Part shown: positions 1 to 9,014 of the stretch, one piece after another
Numbering within the stretch: position 1 is the first letter of the stretch
Layout: each line of letters starts with the position of its first letter
NCBI GenBank assembly: GCA_006969385.1
Contig: CP030884.1
Coordinates: 3,224,001 to 3,288,000 of the forward strand
Direction: 5' to 3'
From: Planctomycetaceae bacterium
GTDB lineage: Bacteria; Planctomycetota; Phycisphaerae; UBA1845; UTPLA1
Length of the DNA: 64,000 nt
Program-made: the position numbers and the translations under genes
The notes under the pieces: model-generated
The model's database searches: none
What the model saw: only the letters and a program-made list of their open reading frames with translations
What the model was told of the DNA's origin: nothing

Positions 1-266
1 GGATCTGGGATTGGCCAGAGTTTTAAGATCGCGGAAAGGAAACTGACGAGTAACAGTCTGGGCGATTGGAACTACCAACTGCGGCTAGAACGCAGAATAC
101 CTTCGCTACAAACGCGCTTTTGCATTAAATTTCAACGAAACCTCGGATTGCGGCAGTCGTAGCAGATTCATCCGAGGCAATATGTCTACGCCTTGTCCGG
201 CGAGTTACTAGCATTGTGGTTATTCGAGAACGCTAGTGTTTAATTTACTTGAAAAAAGGACTTTAC
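1..266. other. No gene recognised at left edge
   Basis: I see no convincing coding frame, RNA gene or repeat here. It is more A/T-rich than most of the window and leads into a small A/T-rich gene, so it could be the edge of a transferred segment. That is inference from composition judged by eye only. Confidence 0.4.
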
Positions 267-539
267 ATGGGCCTGGCAAAAAAAGGTACGAGCAAGATCG
301 TTGTAAATGGCATTTCATACCGTTGGGTAGTTGCACCCGATTCCGGATTCATGGATGTTATATTTGAAGAGATCAGTGGAAACGGACAACGGGTGTCCGT
401 TGGCGTATGCTATTGTATTGGTGAAGTTACACCTAAATGGGTTCGAAAGATGATCTTGCTTGCACTAAGCCACGGTTGGGAGCCCAAGAAGCCAGGCAAG
501 CAGATGAGTTTTTGGTTCGATGGTCAAAAGCTAAGTTAG
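267..539 (+). CDS. Small hypothetical protein (90 aa)
   Basis: I do not recognise this protein. The ATG at 267 is preferred because AAAAGGA lies 6 bases upstream; a TTG at 249 would add six residues. The protein begins with Gly/Lys-rich residues, then alternating hydrophobic stretches (IVVNGISYRWVV, then VSVGVCYCIG) that look like a small beta-sheet domain, and a basic, Trp-containing C-terminal half (WVRKMILLALSHGW). There are two close cysteines but no clear metal site. No signal peptide or membrane segment is seen. It is a monocistron upstream of, and convergent with, sucD. Codon use is visibly less G/C-rich than in neighbouring genes, which suggests recent acquisition. No function is proposed. 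Confidence 0.6.
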   Translation: MGLAKKGTSKIVVNGISYRWVVAPDSGFMDVIFEEISGNGQRVSVGVCYCIGEVTPKWVRKMILLALSHGWEPKKPGKQMSFWFDGQKLS

Positions 540-597
540 TCGACAGTCAGTTGATCAGATTAACAGGGTGCGCTAACTCATGCGTCAACAGCCGCCC

Positions 598-1488
598 CTA
601 AACCCCCAGCGCCTCCGCCGTCTTTGCCCCAATATCCGCCGGTGACTCGGCCACATGAATCCCCGCCGCCTTCAGTGCGGCGATCTTGCTCTCGGCGGTA
701 CCTTCGCCACCCGAAATAATCGCGCCGGCGTGGCCCATGCGCTTACCCGGAGGGGCGGTGCGACCCGCGATAAAGGAGATCACCGGCTTGGTGACGTTTT
801 CTTTGATATAGGCCGCGGCGTTTTCTTCGTCGTTGCCACCGATCTCACCGATCAGAATGATCGCGTCGGTGTTGGCGTCGTTTTGGAACATTTCCAGCAG
901 TTCGATGTAGTTAAGGCCCTTGACCGGGTCACCGCCGATGCCGACGCAGGTGCTTTGGGCGATGTTGCGACTGCTGCATTGCCAGACGGCTTCATAGGTC
1001 AGCGTGCCACTGCGCGAGATGATGCCGACCGACTTCTTACCGCTTGCGGCGGGCGTGTGGATGTAGCCCGGCATGATGCCGATCTTGGCTTCGCCCGGCG
1101 TGATCACACCTGGGCAGTTGCCCCCGATCAGCTTGCAGCCCTTGTCTTCGATGTGCTTCTTGGCCTTCACCATATCGAGCGTCGGCACGCCTTCGGTGAT
1201 CAGAATGATCAGCTTCACGCCCGCATCGGCCGCTTCCATGATGCTGCCCGCCGCGAACGGTGCGGGGACGAACACCAACGAGCAATTGGCACCGGTTTCT
1301 TTGACCGCCTCTTGGGCGGTGTTGAAAACAGGCAGACCATGCTCGCTTTTCTGACCGCCTTTTTTAGGCACCACGCCGCCAACGAACGTCGTGCCATATT
1401 CGATGCACTGCGTGGTGTGAAAGCTGCCGGCCTTGCCGGTGATGCCGTGAGTGATAACGCGGGTGTCTTTATTAACGAGAATGCTCAT
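598..1488 (-). CDS. sucD: Succinate-CoA ligase (ADP/GDP-forming), alpha subunit
   Basis: This subunit binds CoA and carries the phospho-histidine of succinyl-CoA synthetase in the TCA cycle (cytoplasm). The 296-residue product has the normal length. It opens with the CoA-binding Rossmann start ([21 protein letters not shown]), contains the CoA-site segment [20 protein letters not shown], and near residue 250 has the active-site histidine motif [17 protein letters not shown]. The reading frame stays open upstream of 1488, but that part has no family similarity, so the conserved ATG at 1488 is used. sucC, which normally precedes sucD, is absent: the upstream neighbour is the divergent thrC. The beta subunit must therefore be encoded elsewhere. 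Confidence 0.93.
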   Translation of the reverse strand: MSILVNKDTRVITHGITGKAGSFHTTQCIEYGTTFVGGVVPKKGGQKSEHGLPVFNTAQEAVKETGANCSLVFVPAPFAAGSIMEAADAGVKLIILITEGVPTLDMVKAKKHIEDKGCKLIGGNCPGVITPGEAKIGIMPGYIHTPAASGKKSVGIISRSGTLTYEAVWQCSSRNIAQSTCVGIGGDPVKGLNYIELLEMFQNDANTDAIILIGEIGGNDEENAAAYIKENVTKPVISFIAGRTAPPGKRMGHAGAIISGGEGTAESKIAALKAAGIHVAESPADIGAKTAEALGV

Positions 1489-1607
1489 AGCGGCGGTTCC
1501 AAATTCGAATGACGGAGGGCATTGGCCATCTACGGCTCGCCTCCGAGGGGTTTTCTGCTGTCGGCGGCATTCTAATGCGCGAACGAGCAGGGGCAATATC
1601 TGAGAGC

Positions 1608-1642
1608 TGGCGAATGGCGAAGAGCAAAGGGCGAAGAGCGAA
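1608..1642. repeat. Purine-rich degenerate short repeat
   Basis: The stretch repeats variants of GGCGAAG/GGCGAAT four to five times (gcgaatggcgaagagc, then gggcgaagagcgaat). It lies between the divergent starts of sucD and thrC. It looks like a low-complexity intergenic repeat rather than a protein-binding site; nothing shows a function. Confidence 0.45.
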
Positions 1643-1743
1643 TTTTGAAGTCGGACTTGGGAATTGCGAAATGGTCGCTCGGCAACCTTCGCAGCTTGGT
1701 CTGAGTTACTGACATGCGCGGGTTTTGACGTACCATACGCGTT

Positions 1744-3159
1744 ATGCCTGAGACTGCTTTTTTGAAGTGCATTCGAACCGGCTGCGGCGCGACGTATGGC
1801 CTGACCGAGCCGCGTTATGCCTGTGATTCGTGCGGGGCGCTGCTCGACGTGGCGTACGACTGGGAACGGCTGATCGTGCCCGGCAGCCTGCAATTCTTCG
1901 CCGAGCGTTGGGCGACGCGCAACGAGCCGCTGGATTTCTCCGGCGTGTGGCGCTTTCGCGAACTAATGCCGTTCGCGCCGACCGACCAGATGGTCACGAT
2001 CGGCGAAGGTCAAACGCTGCTGCAGCAGGTCGATGTGAAACGGCTCGACCTACCGTTGGCCGATGGTCAGTTGCATCTGCAATACGAAGGCATGAACCCG
2101 TCGGGCAGCTTCAAAGACAACGGCATGACGGCGGCGTTTACGATGGCGCGCATGCTGGGCAAGCGACGCGTAGGCTGTGCGTCGACTGGCAACACTAGCG
2201 CGTCGTTGGCGCTCTATGCGTCGCTCACGCGCACCAATGACGGCGTACCCATGCAAGGCATCGTCTTTATCGGCGCGGGCAAGATCGCCTATGGCAAGTT
2301 GTCGCAAGCGTTGGATTACGGCGCGCTGACGTTGCAAATCGATGGCGATTTTGACGCCTGCTTGGCGCGCATTCGCGAAGCGGCGGATCGGCTGGGCCTT
2401 TACCTAATGAACTCGGTCAATCCGTTTCGGCTCGAAGGCCAGAAGGCGATTATGTATCGCGTGTTGGAAGGCCTCGGCTGGGACCCGCCCGATTGGATCA
2501 TTTGTCCTGGCGGTAACCTTGGTAACTCCAGCGCGTTTGGTAAAGCGTTTATGGAGTTGCATCAACTCGGTTTGATCCCACGCATACCGCGGTTGGCCAT
2601 CATCAACGCCGCCGGTGCCAATACGCTGCAATCGTTGGTCAACGATAAGGGGTTGGGCTGGAATGACGGCGCTTGGGATGACACGCTGGCCGCCGAGTTT
2701 TATCTCGATATGGCCAAGCGTAATCAACGGGCCAACACCGTTGCGACAGCGATTGAGATCGGTCGGCCTGTCAATCTGCCCAAGGCGCTGCGGGCGCTCG
2801 ATGTAATGAACGGCATTGTTTGTGACGTGACCGATGACGAGATCCTCGACGAAAAGGCGCGCATCGGTCGTTGCGGCTACGGTTGCGAACCGGCCAGTGG
2901 CGCGTCGTTGGCGGGATTACGCAAACTCATTGACAACGGCACCATCGGCAAAGATGAGCGCGTCGTTTGCATACTCACGGGGCACCAGTTGAAGGACCCG
3001 GACGTGACTGTCGGCTATCACATGAGCGCCGCCCAGGAGAAGCCTGCCGAGAGCGGCAAAGCCGCGGAGATTGCGGCTCAGCAAAGATGTTGGGCGAACG
3101 CGCCGGTGCGGGTGCCGGATGATTTGAACGCGATTTGCACGGCGATTGAAGGCGCTTGA
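1744..3159 (+). CDS. thrC: Threonine synthase
   Basis: PLP enzyme converting O-phospho-L-homoserine to threonine, the last step of threonine synthesis (cytoplasm). The 471-residue product has an N-terminal four-cysteine zinc-ribbon-like segment (C9, C14, C27, C30), as in the longer class of ThrC, then the PLP-lysine motif [14 protein letters not shown] (Lys about 124), the glycine-rich [12 protein letters not shown] loop for the cofactor phosphate, and the later [15 protein letters not shown] segment. No strong Shine-Dalgarno precedes the ATG, but Met-Pro-Glu followed by the zinc-ribbon fits the family start. It faces away from sucD. dapB of the same aspartate-family pathway follows after 240 bases of palindromic repeats, so they need not be one transcript. 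Confidence 0.93.
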   Translation: MPETAFLKCIRTGCGATYGLTEPRYACDSCGALLDVAYDWERLIVPGSLQFFAERWATRNEPLDFSGVWRFRELMPFAPTDQMVTIGEGQTLLQQVDVKRLDLPLADGQLHLQYEGMNPSGSFKDNGMTAAFTMARMLGKRRVGCASTGNTSASLALYASLTRTNDGVPMQGIVFIGAGKIAYGKLSQALDYGALTLQIDGDFDACLARIREAADRLGLYLMNSVNPFRLEGQKAIMYRVLEGLGWDPPDWIICPGGNLGNSSAFGKAFMELHQLGLIPRIPRLAIINAAGANTLQSLVNDKGLGWNDGAWDDTLAAEFYLDMAKRNQRANTVATAIEIGRPVNLPKALRALDVMNGIVCDVTDDEILDEKARIGRCGYGCEPASGASLAGLRKLIDNGTIGKDERVVCILTGHQLKDPDVTVGYHMSAAQEKPAESGKAAEIAAQQRCWANAPVRVPDDLNAICTAIEGA

Positions 3160-3172
3160 TTGGGCCGCATCA

Positions 3173-3384
3173 GGTGCCCCACCCTTTCCAAGGGTGGGCG
3201 ACAACGAACGCGCAAAGCACGCCATACCGCTTCATCGTCAAGGACGGACGGGTGGCTGAGATGGGTGCCCCAGCCCTTTTAGCGCTTTGGGACTTCGACG
3301 CCTAGGCAGGCGGTTACGGCATGGGGAGCCCCAGCCCTTCTAGGGCTGGGGGACATAGACGCCGAAGCAGGCCGCTGCGGAAAC
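3173..3384. repeat. Palindromic GTGCCCC-type intergenic repeats
   Basis: Three hairpins stand in a row: 3173-3200 (CCCACCCTT/AAGGGTGGG), 3263-3293 (an imperfect relative) and 3323-3353 (CCCCAGCCCT/AGGGCTGGGG). The last two, with their flanks, form an imperfect tandem of about 60 bases (about 3265-3324 and 3325-3384): hairpin, then GAC, a short variable part, and GCAGGC. Similar units recur near 33.1-33.5 kb. They probably fold in RNA or DNA and may also end thrC transcription, though no U-tract follows. Confidence 0.7.
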
Positions 3385-3399
3385 CATCAAGGAGGAAAC

Positions 3400-4203
3400 A
3401 TGCCCATCAAACTCGCCATTAGCGGTGCCGCCGGACGTATGGGGCGGCGCATCATCGCGCTCGCGCACGAAGACGATCATCTGCAGGTCACGTCCGCCCT
3501 CGAGCACGCCGAAAGTAAGTACCTCGGTGAAGATGTCGGCCTGCTTGCCGGTGTCGGTAACATCAATGTGCTTGTCGGTATGTCAGTTGACGGCGATTGG
3601 GACGTACTGATCGATTTCTCCACACCTGCGGGCACGATGACGTATTTAGACGCCTGTCTGCAAACCGGCCGTCGCCTCGTGACGGGTACGACCGGGCTCG
3701 ATGCCGATCAAGGTGACCGTATCGCTTCGGCGGCGCGCGAGATTCCGATCGTAAGTGCCGCCAATATGAGCGTGGGCGTGAACGTCTTGTTGCGCGCCGT
3801 CAAGATGATGGCGGCCACGCTCGATGCGAGTTTTGACGTCGAAATCAGCGAGACCCACCACCGTTTTAAGGTCGACGCCCCCAGCGGTACGGCCATTGCG
3901 CTACGCGACGCCGTCGTCGAAGGGCGCACGGTGCACGACGGTCCCGATGCAACCGTGGTTTACGGTCGCGAAGGGCAAATCGGTCCGCGACCGGCTGGTG
4001 AGATCGGCATGCACGCGCTGCGCGTGGGGGATACCGTCGGCGAGCATACAGTGCATTTCGGTAGCCTTGGTGAGACGCTTACGCTGGGGCACAGCGCCCA
4101 TTCGCGCGACACGTTTGCCACCGGCGCCCTGCGAGCGGCGCAGTGGTTGGCGGGTAAAGATGCGGGGCTGTATTCGATGCAGGATGTGTTGTTTGACGGG
4201 TAG
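3400..4203 (+). CDS. dapB: 4-hydroxy-tetrahydrodipicolinate reductase
   Basis: NAD(P)H-dependent reductase of the diaminopimelate/lysine pathway, supplying peptidoglycan precursor and lysine. The 267-residue product matches the family length. The Rossmann loop is at the N-terminus (ISGAAGRMGRRI), VTGTTG is at 94-99, SAANMSVGVN at about 119-128, and the catalytic/substrate signature ETHHRFKVDAPSGTA at 151-165 with the His-His pair and Lys. A perfect AAGGAGG (3389-3395) sits 4 bases before the ATG, one of the strongest ribosome-binding sites in the window. It ends directly at an 8-bp tandem repeat. Confidence 0.95.
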   Translation: MPIKLAISGAAGRMGRRIIALAHEDDHLQVTSALEHAESKYLGEDVGLLAGVGNINVLVGMSVDGDWDVLIDFSTPAGTMTYLDACLQTGRRLVTGTTGLDADQGDRIASAAREIPIVSAANMSVGVNVLLRAVKMMAATLDASFDVEISETHHRFKVDAPSGTAIALRDAVVEGRTVHDGPDATVVYGREGQIGPRPAGEIGMHALRVGDTVGEHTVHFGSLGETLTLGHSAHSRDTFATGALRAAQWLAGKDAGLYSMQDVLFDG

Positions 4204-4267
4204 GATTTGGTGATCTATTGATCGGGTGATTTGGTGATGGGGTGATTTGGCGATCGGATGATCTAGC
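4204..4267. repeat. Tandem 8-bp repeat, eight copies
   Basis: Eight consecutive octamers, all beginning GAT, run without a gap: GATTTGGT, GATCTATT, GATCGGGT, GATTTGGT, GATGGGGT, GATTTGGC, GATCGGAT, GATCTAGC. The array starts one base after the dapB stop codon and ends 14 bases before the end of the convergent TPR gene. Such short arrays can vary in copy number by slippage. Confidence 0.85.
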
Positions 4268-4280
4268 CCTGCCGTTTGGC

Positions 4281-6629
4281 TTATTCTTCATCAATCACGG
4301 CAACCTGTTCCTGTGCCGTTAATTTATTCAGCCGTGCCCGCGCGGGTTCGTGATTGGGAATGATGTTTAGCACCAACTGATAACTTTGCTTCGCCTCATC
4401 AAAGCGCTGCTCTTCTTCGAGTTGCATGCCATAGTAATAGCTGGCGTGCCCGAGATTGGTGCGGGCGATCTCGAAGTTCGGTTTAAGTTCCATCGCCTTG
4501 CGGAACGACTCGACGGCGGCTTCGGCTTCGTGGCGCGCGAGCAGGGCACTGCCAAGATTGTTATACGCATCGGCATAATCGGGGTTGATGCGAATCGCTT
4601 CCCGATAGTGGCCGATGGCCGTGTTCAAATCGCCCTGTTTCTTGAGCGCGAGCCCCAGGTTGTGGTGGGCGTCGGCATATTCGTTCTCGATTTCCAGGGC
4701 TTCGCGAAACTTCGCAATCGCATCGTCCATGCGGCCCATCTCGAAGTAAGCACCGCCGAGATTGTTGATCGCCATATGATCGCGCTCGTTGCGTTCCAAC
4801 GCGATTTCGTAATGCTCGATAGCCTTATTCAAATCGCCCGCTTGGGCATAGGCCGCGCCCAGGTCGCTGTAGATGCTGTGATAGTTGGGCTTGAGTTCCA
4901 ACACGCGCTGATAATGCGGAATCGCTTCCTGCGGTCGGCCCAAATCCGCGAGCGCGCCGGCTTTGTTCACGTGGGCATCCGGATTGTCGGCCCAGACCTT
5001 GAGCGCTTCGTCGGCGTGATGCAGCGCCTCGGCGGGCTTGTTTTTGCGCAGCAAGCACATGGCCATGTTGTTGTGCGCTTCGCCGTAGTCGGGCCAAAGC
5101 TTGAGCGCGTGTTCGAGATGGTCAATGGCCTCGTCAAATTCGCCGACGCGCGCCAACGCCAGCGACAGATTGCTGCGTACTCGCGGATTGTGCGGCGCCT
5201 GCGCGACGACGTCTTGCCACATGGCCAGTTCGCTATGGAACAATGCGTTGCGTTGAAACGTCAGCGCGCCCAATCCAATGGCCACCAAGAGCGCGGCACC
5301 AAATCCGACTCTGCGCAATAGCCATTGTGTGCCATCGGGTTTTTCGCGCGCTACGCGTTGAATTAAGCAGTAACCACCGACGACGAGAAGCGCGACGACG
5401 CCCGCTAACGATAGATACATTCGATGTTCAAAGGCCACGCTGTTGAGCGGTCGAATGCTGGATGTCGGGGCCAGAATCAAGAAGAACCACAACCCGCAAA
5501 AGCCCAACGCAGGGCGTCGCTTAAGGCCATAGGCGGTCGCCCCGAGCAACAGCAAGATGCCCAGCGCTGCCGGCACGATGCGGCTTGCCGTCGTGGCGAC
5601 CGGCCACCAATAATCGAAGCATTGGCCCACGGGAATGATGCTGAGCTTCAGATAATGCAAGATCACGCCGGGTTGCGTGGCGGCATACATGATCGGAGGA
5701 ATACCGCCCAAACCCTTAGGTGGCGCGCTGGCCGTGGCAGGTAACTTGTTGACGGCGTTGATCATGTTCGGCAAAAAGCCGCCGTCCGCCATGAACAGCA
5801 ACGTACATGCCAGCCCGGCATACAACGCCCAACGTCGCTTTGCGATCTCGCGAAAATTCGTCGACAGAAACACGCGATCAAACAGCAACACCATCAACGG
5901 AGCGGTGCACATCACGGCCTTACACAACATGCCGCCCAAGCATGCAAGAAGCGCCAGCACATACCACAGTTTCGATCGATCGCCGGTCACGCCGCGCAGC
6001 AAGAGGTAGATCGTGAGCAAATAAAACATGCCCATCATCGACTCGCAGCGTTGAATGATGTACGTAACACTCGCGGTTTGGAGCGGATGCAACGTCCAGA
6101 ATAGGGCAATTAAGAATGCCAAAGGCGCAGCCGCAGAACCGAAGTAATGCGCCCAGCGCGGTAATAATAAGACGCGTCGCACAATACCAAACAGCGCTAA
6201 GCCCGCCGCCAGGTGAATTATCAGATTGAATATGTGATAACCGAGCGGGTTGTTGCCGCCGAGTTGATAATTCAACGCGACAGTCAAACTCACCAACGGT
6301 CGCTTCAAACGATCGCCCAGCCACGCACCGCTCATGACGGGCTCGTGCACGCTGGGATTGTTCTTAATGCGAATGATGTCGTCGAGCAGCATCACGCCGT
6401 CGAAGCTGTTGCTATAGGCCAGTGTGCCGCCGACGAGCAGCAGGGTGACAAGCAGCCACGTTTGGCGCGGGGAGCTGTATTGCGCAATCGAACGCGTTGT
6501 CGCATTGCTGTCTATCGTCACCAGATCGTCCGTTTGCAATTGTGCTACATCAATTCGACTCGACGATTGCCGGTTCCGGTCGGCAAATTTTGCGCGTGCA
6601 GATTTCTTTCGCGACTTGGTGCGCGCCAT
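4281..6629 (-). CDS. Membrane protein with C-terminal TPR repeats (TMTC/PMT-like)
   Basis: The 782-residue protein has a short basic N-terminus (MARTKSRKKSARAKF), then about ten hydrophobic membrane segments between residues 60 and 460, and at least eight tetratricopeptide repeats from about 475 to 770 (for example YGEAHNNMAM, YADAHHNLGL, YADAYNNLGS). This is the layout of TMTC-like O-mannosyltransferases and of many planctomycete TPR membrane proteins. An early Asp-Asp motif (VMLLDDIIRIKNN) in the first loop resembles the acidic first loop of GT-C glycosyltransferases. Transfer of sugar from a lipid-linked donor is plausible but not shown. It lies beside the glycan-synthesis cluster on the same strand, 80 bases downstream of it. 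Confidence 0.75.
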   Translation of the reverse strand: MARTKSRKKSARAKFADRNRQSSSRIDVAQLQTDDLVTIDSNATTRSIAQYSSPRQTWLLVTLLLVGGTLAYSNSFDGVMLLDDIIRIKNNPSVHEPVMSGAWLGDRLKRPLVSLTVALNYQLGGNNPLGYHIFNLIIHLAAGLALFGIVRRVLLLPRWAHYFGSAAAPLAFLIALFWTLHPLQTASVTYIIQRCESMMGMFYLLTIYLLLRGVTGDRSKLWYVLALLACLGGMLCKAVMCTAPLMVLLFDRVFLSTNFREIAKRRWALYAGLACTLLFMADGGFLPNMINAVNKLPATASAPPKGLGGIPPIMYAATQPGVILHYLKLSIIPVGQCFDYWWPVATTASRIVPAALGILLLLGATAYGLKRRPALGFCGLWFFLILAPTSSIRPLNSVAFEHRMYLSLAGVVALLVVGGYCLIQRVAREKPDGTQWLLRRVGFGAALLVAIGLGALTFQRNALFHSELAMWQDVVAQAPHNPRVRSNLSLALARVGEFDEAIDHLEHALKLWPDYGEAHNNMAMCLLRKNKPAEALHHADEALKVWADNPDAHVNKAGALADLGRPQEAIPHYQRVLELKPNYHSIYSDLGAAYAQAGDLNKAIEHYEIALERNERDHMAINNLGGAYFEMGRMDDAIAKFREALEIENEYADAHHNLGLALKKQGDLNTAIGHYREAIRINPDYADAYNNLGSALLARHEAEAAVESFRKAMELKPNFEIARTNLGHASYYYGMQLEEEQRFDEAKQSYQLVLNIIPNHEPARARLNKLTAQEQVAVIDEE

Positions 6630-6709
6630 AACAGCCCCTTTGGTTATTCGGTCCTGATATCAAAATCGACCGCTGGGGGCTGTAACTGAAGGCCGGAAGT
6701 GCGTTGGAA

Positions 6710-7801
6710 TTACGTGCTAAGTGCCGCACGGCGCTGAGAATGCGATTGGCTCGTCGATAGTGGCGCGAAAAGATCGGAAAGGCCGTAGATGCTCGGCAAC
6801 ATATCGGGGTTTGCGAGGTCGCTGGTTTGCGTTTGGCGCGTGAATATCAACTCGCTCAGGAAGCGCCGCGTCCGCTCTGCACGGTCACTATCGATGTCAT
6901 CGTGCAGCGTCATCGAATCCACGCCGTCAAATTCGTACATCACATCGAGCCCCGTCGAAATGCCGACGCCAACACTGTGCGTGGGTTGGCCGGCGCAGAG
7001 CGCTTCGAGCAGGGCGGTCGAGTTGATGCCGACCACAGCAGATGCGTGTTGCAACCACGGATGAATGCTCAGATCGCGGCGCACGCTGACATTCGCGTGA
7101 GGCGTTAGCCAGACATCGGAAAAGTGTGGGTGCGGGCGCACGACAAAGTGCTTGTGCGGAAAGCGCGTGGCGAGCGCCGAGACGAAGGCGTCCATGCTCT
7201 GGTATGGCGATGCCAACGAAATATTGACATCGCGAATATCTTGCAGCGGGACGAAGATGTACTCGCCATCGATATCGGGGCGTGGTGCGGCGCGCTCAGC
7301 GCGATAGCTGCGTAACCATTCATCGAGGCGCGGATCGAGGGGGCGTTGGGTGAGATCGAACGTGCGAATCGAGCTGCGCGCGTTGGTGCCTTCGTAATCG
7401 AAGTAAACGGTCTTGGACTGAGGGAACCAGCCAAGTTCGACGAACCGCACAGGGATCTTTCGCTCGCCGGCCAAGCGGCATACTTCCATGTCGATTTGCG
7501 TCGCGCCGCTCCAAAGGATGATGGCCTGCGGTCGAATCGCATCCAAATCGCTTGCCAACTTGCGTGCATCGGGGCGAAAAACGACTTCGAACGCGTCGCC
7601 CTCCACGCCCCGCGCGCCGACATCGTTACACAACAGCGTCGTCGAAATACCCGTGTGCGCTAATGTGTTCGCCAACATCGCCATCGTGCCCGCCGTATTC
7701 GGGCAACGACAGAAGCCGAGTAGGATACGTTCGTATTGCGGCACAAACGTTGGTCGCGTCGCATCCATCTGGCGCTTCGCCTCGTGTTGATGGTTATTCA
7801 T
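6710..7801 (-). CDS. KpsS/KpsC-like polysaccharide glycosyltransferase (putative)
   Basis: The 363-residue protein resembles capsule-synthesis (PF05159-type) transferases: an N-terminal Rossmann-like half (ILLGFCRCPNTAGTM; AIILWSGATQIDMEVCR), then YIFVPLQD, a VVRPHPH segment and VVGINSTALLEALCAGQP near residue 280, a combination typical of that family's donor-binding half. The start at 7801 overlaps the stop of the upstream sulfatase-like gene by 8 bases, pointing to translational coupling; longer in-frame starts would extend implausibly into that gene. It is the last gene of a four-gene leftward cluster. The family assignment rests on motif recognition alone. Confidence 0.65.
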   Translation of the reverse strand: MNNHQHEAKRQMDATRPTFVPQYERILLGFCRCPNTAGTMAMLANTLAHTGISTTLLCNDVGARGVEGDAFEVVFRPDARKLASDLDAIRPQAIILWSGATQIDMEVCRLAGERKIPVRFVELGWFPQSKTVYFDYEGTNARSSIRTFDLTQRPLDPRLDEWLRSYRAERAAPRPDIDGEYIFVPLQDIRDVNISLASPYQSMDAFVSALATRFPHKHFVVRPHPHFSDVWLTPHANVSVRRDLSIHPWLQHASAVVGINSTALLEALCAGQPTHSVGVGISTGLDVMYEFDGVDSMTLHDDIDSDRAERTRRFLSELIFTRQTQTSDLANPDMLPSIYGLSDLFAPLSTSQSHSQRRAALST

Positions 7802-9014
7802 GAATGTACCCCAACGCATGCAAGCGTTCGCGCACGGCGGCGGATTCTTGTTCGGTGTCCAAAGCTCGCGTGCGGCTCGCATTGCCGGTTGACGCCAACA
7901 TCGCGTCGAGCCGCGTCGTCATGGCTGCCAACACCTCAGGCTCCGTCGAAGATCGATCGTGATGCTCGTGCGGATCGAGCATCAAGTCGTACAGCTCGAT
8001 GCGACCGTCCTCGTGGCGGATCAATTTGAATCGTTCGTTACGAATGCTTTGAATTTCCGGCCCTGCAAACATCTTGCGAGCGGTCGCGTCGCCTTCAAAC
8101 AATTGCCGCGGAGATGCTTCGGCGTAACTGACGATGTCGGCGCGATGCGTGCTATCGAATAGATCAACACCCGGTGTTATGGTTGGTATCTCAACGCCCC
8201 AAAGCTTCGCCAGCGTCGGTAGCAGATCGATATGTCGCGCAAGTTGATGATTCGAGCTATCTGCCCGCACCTTGCCCGGCCATGAAATCACCAGCGGCAC
8301 GCGTATCACGCTGTCATAAACGTGCCAACCGTGCCCGCGCTGGCCGTGTTGATACAGGCATTCTCCGTGGTCGGCAGTTATGACAAACGCGGCATTATTG
8401 ACGGACCGATGTCGCTCGATGATCGACAGCAAACCACGCATACACTGTTGATCGACTTTTTCGTAAACGTCGCGCGCGTACGACGCCGCATGAGGCAGGT
8501 TTTGATCGAGGTGATAATCGTGCAGGTCAAAATAATGCAGCCAGCAAAACACCGGATCGCGCCCGGCGTCTGCTAGAAAACGCTCGAACGCGTCGTGTAT
8601 CGGCGCGCACGGTTGCCAACAGCCACCCCGCGTCGACGAAACGCCGTCGTCGATATCGCGATATAGGTCGAAGCCGCGTTGCAGGCCCGTATCGCTGTTG
8701 AGAATGAACGCCGACGGGAATCCGGCAGTGGAGTAACCCGCTTGCTGGGCGAGCTGCGCGATCGTCGGCAACGATTCGTTACACAGTTGCCCCAACAGCA
8801 GCCGAACGCCCGTATCCAGCGGGTAATGGCCCGTCATCAAACTCGCGATCGACGGCGTCGTGAACGGTGCATGACTCACGCATTGCGAAAAGATCGTGCC
8901 GCGCGACAAGAGCGCGTCGAGCGTCGGCGTCATCCGCGCCAGTCGATTGAACGCACCGACATAATCGGGCCGTAAGCAGTCGATGGTGATGAGATACACA
9001 TCGGGCGTGGTCAT
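7794..9014 (-). CDS. Sulfatase-fold hydrolase/transferase with Thr at the nucleophile position
   Basis: The 406-residue protein has the alkaline-phosphatase/sulfatase fold: metal-binding start VYLITIDCLRPDYVG (Asp12), the nucleophile region APFTTPSIASLMTG, and the distal metal motif TADHGECLYQHGQRGHGWHVYD. Classical sulfatases have C/S-X-P-S/T-R, giving formylglycine; here the aligned residues are Thr52-Thr-Pro-Ser-Ile, so no formylglycine can form and the Arg is missing. Thr nucleophiles are known in phosphoethanolamine and phosphoglycerol transferases of this superfamily. No signal peptide is seen, so it may act in the cytoplasm. Its ATG overlaps the preceding gene's TGA (ATGA, 9011-9014). 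Confidence 0.78.
   Translation of the reverse strand: MTTPDVYLITIDCLRPDYVGAFNRLARMTPTLDALLSRGTIFSQCVSHAPFTTPSIASLMTGHYPLDTGVRLLLGQLCNESLPTIAQLAQQAGYSTAGFPSAFILNSDTGLQRGFDLYRDIDDGVSSTRGGCWQPCAPIHDAFERFLADAGRDPVFCWLHYFDLHDYHLDQNLPHAASYARDVYEKVDQQCMRGLLSIIERHRSVNNAAFVITADHGECLYQHGQRGHGWHVYDSVIRVPLVISWPGKVRADSSNHQLARHIDLLPTLAKLWGVEIPTITPGVDLFDSTHRADIVSYAEASPRQLFEGDATARKMFAGPEIQSIRNERFKLIRHEDGRIELYDLMLDPHEHHDRSSTEPEVLAAMTTRLDAMLASTGNASRTRALDTEQESAAVRERLHALGYIHE

Noticed and set aside
655..1512. 285-residue open frame opposite sucD
   Set aside because: It is antisense to a clear sucD and shows only Arg/Asp/Gly-rich sequence typical of a shadow frame.
3540..3620. Frameshift or second start in dapB
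   Set aside because: A parallel frame is open here, but dapB itself is continuous with all family motifs.
4386..5321. 311-residue open frame opposite the TPR gene
   Set aside because: Mirror of the regular TPR repeats; no family features of its own.
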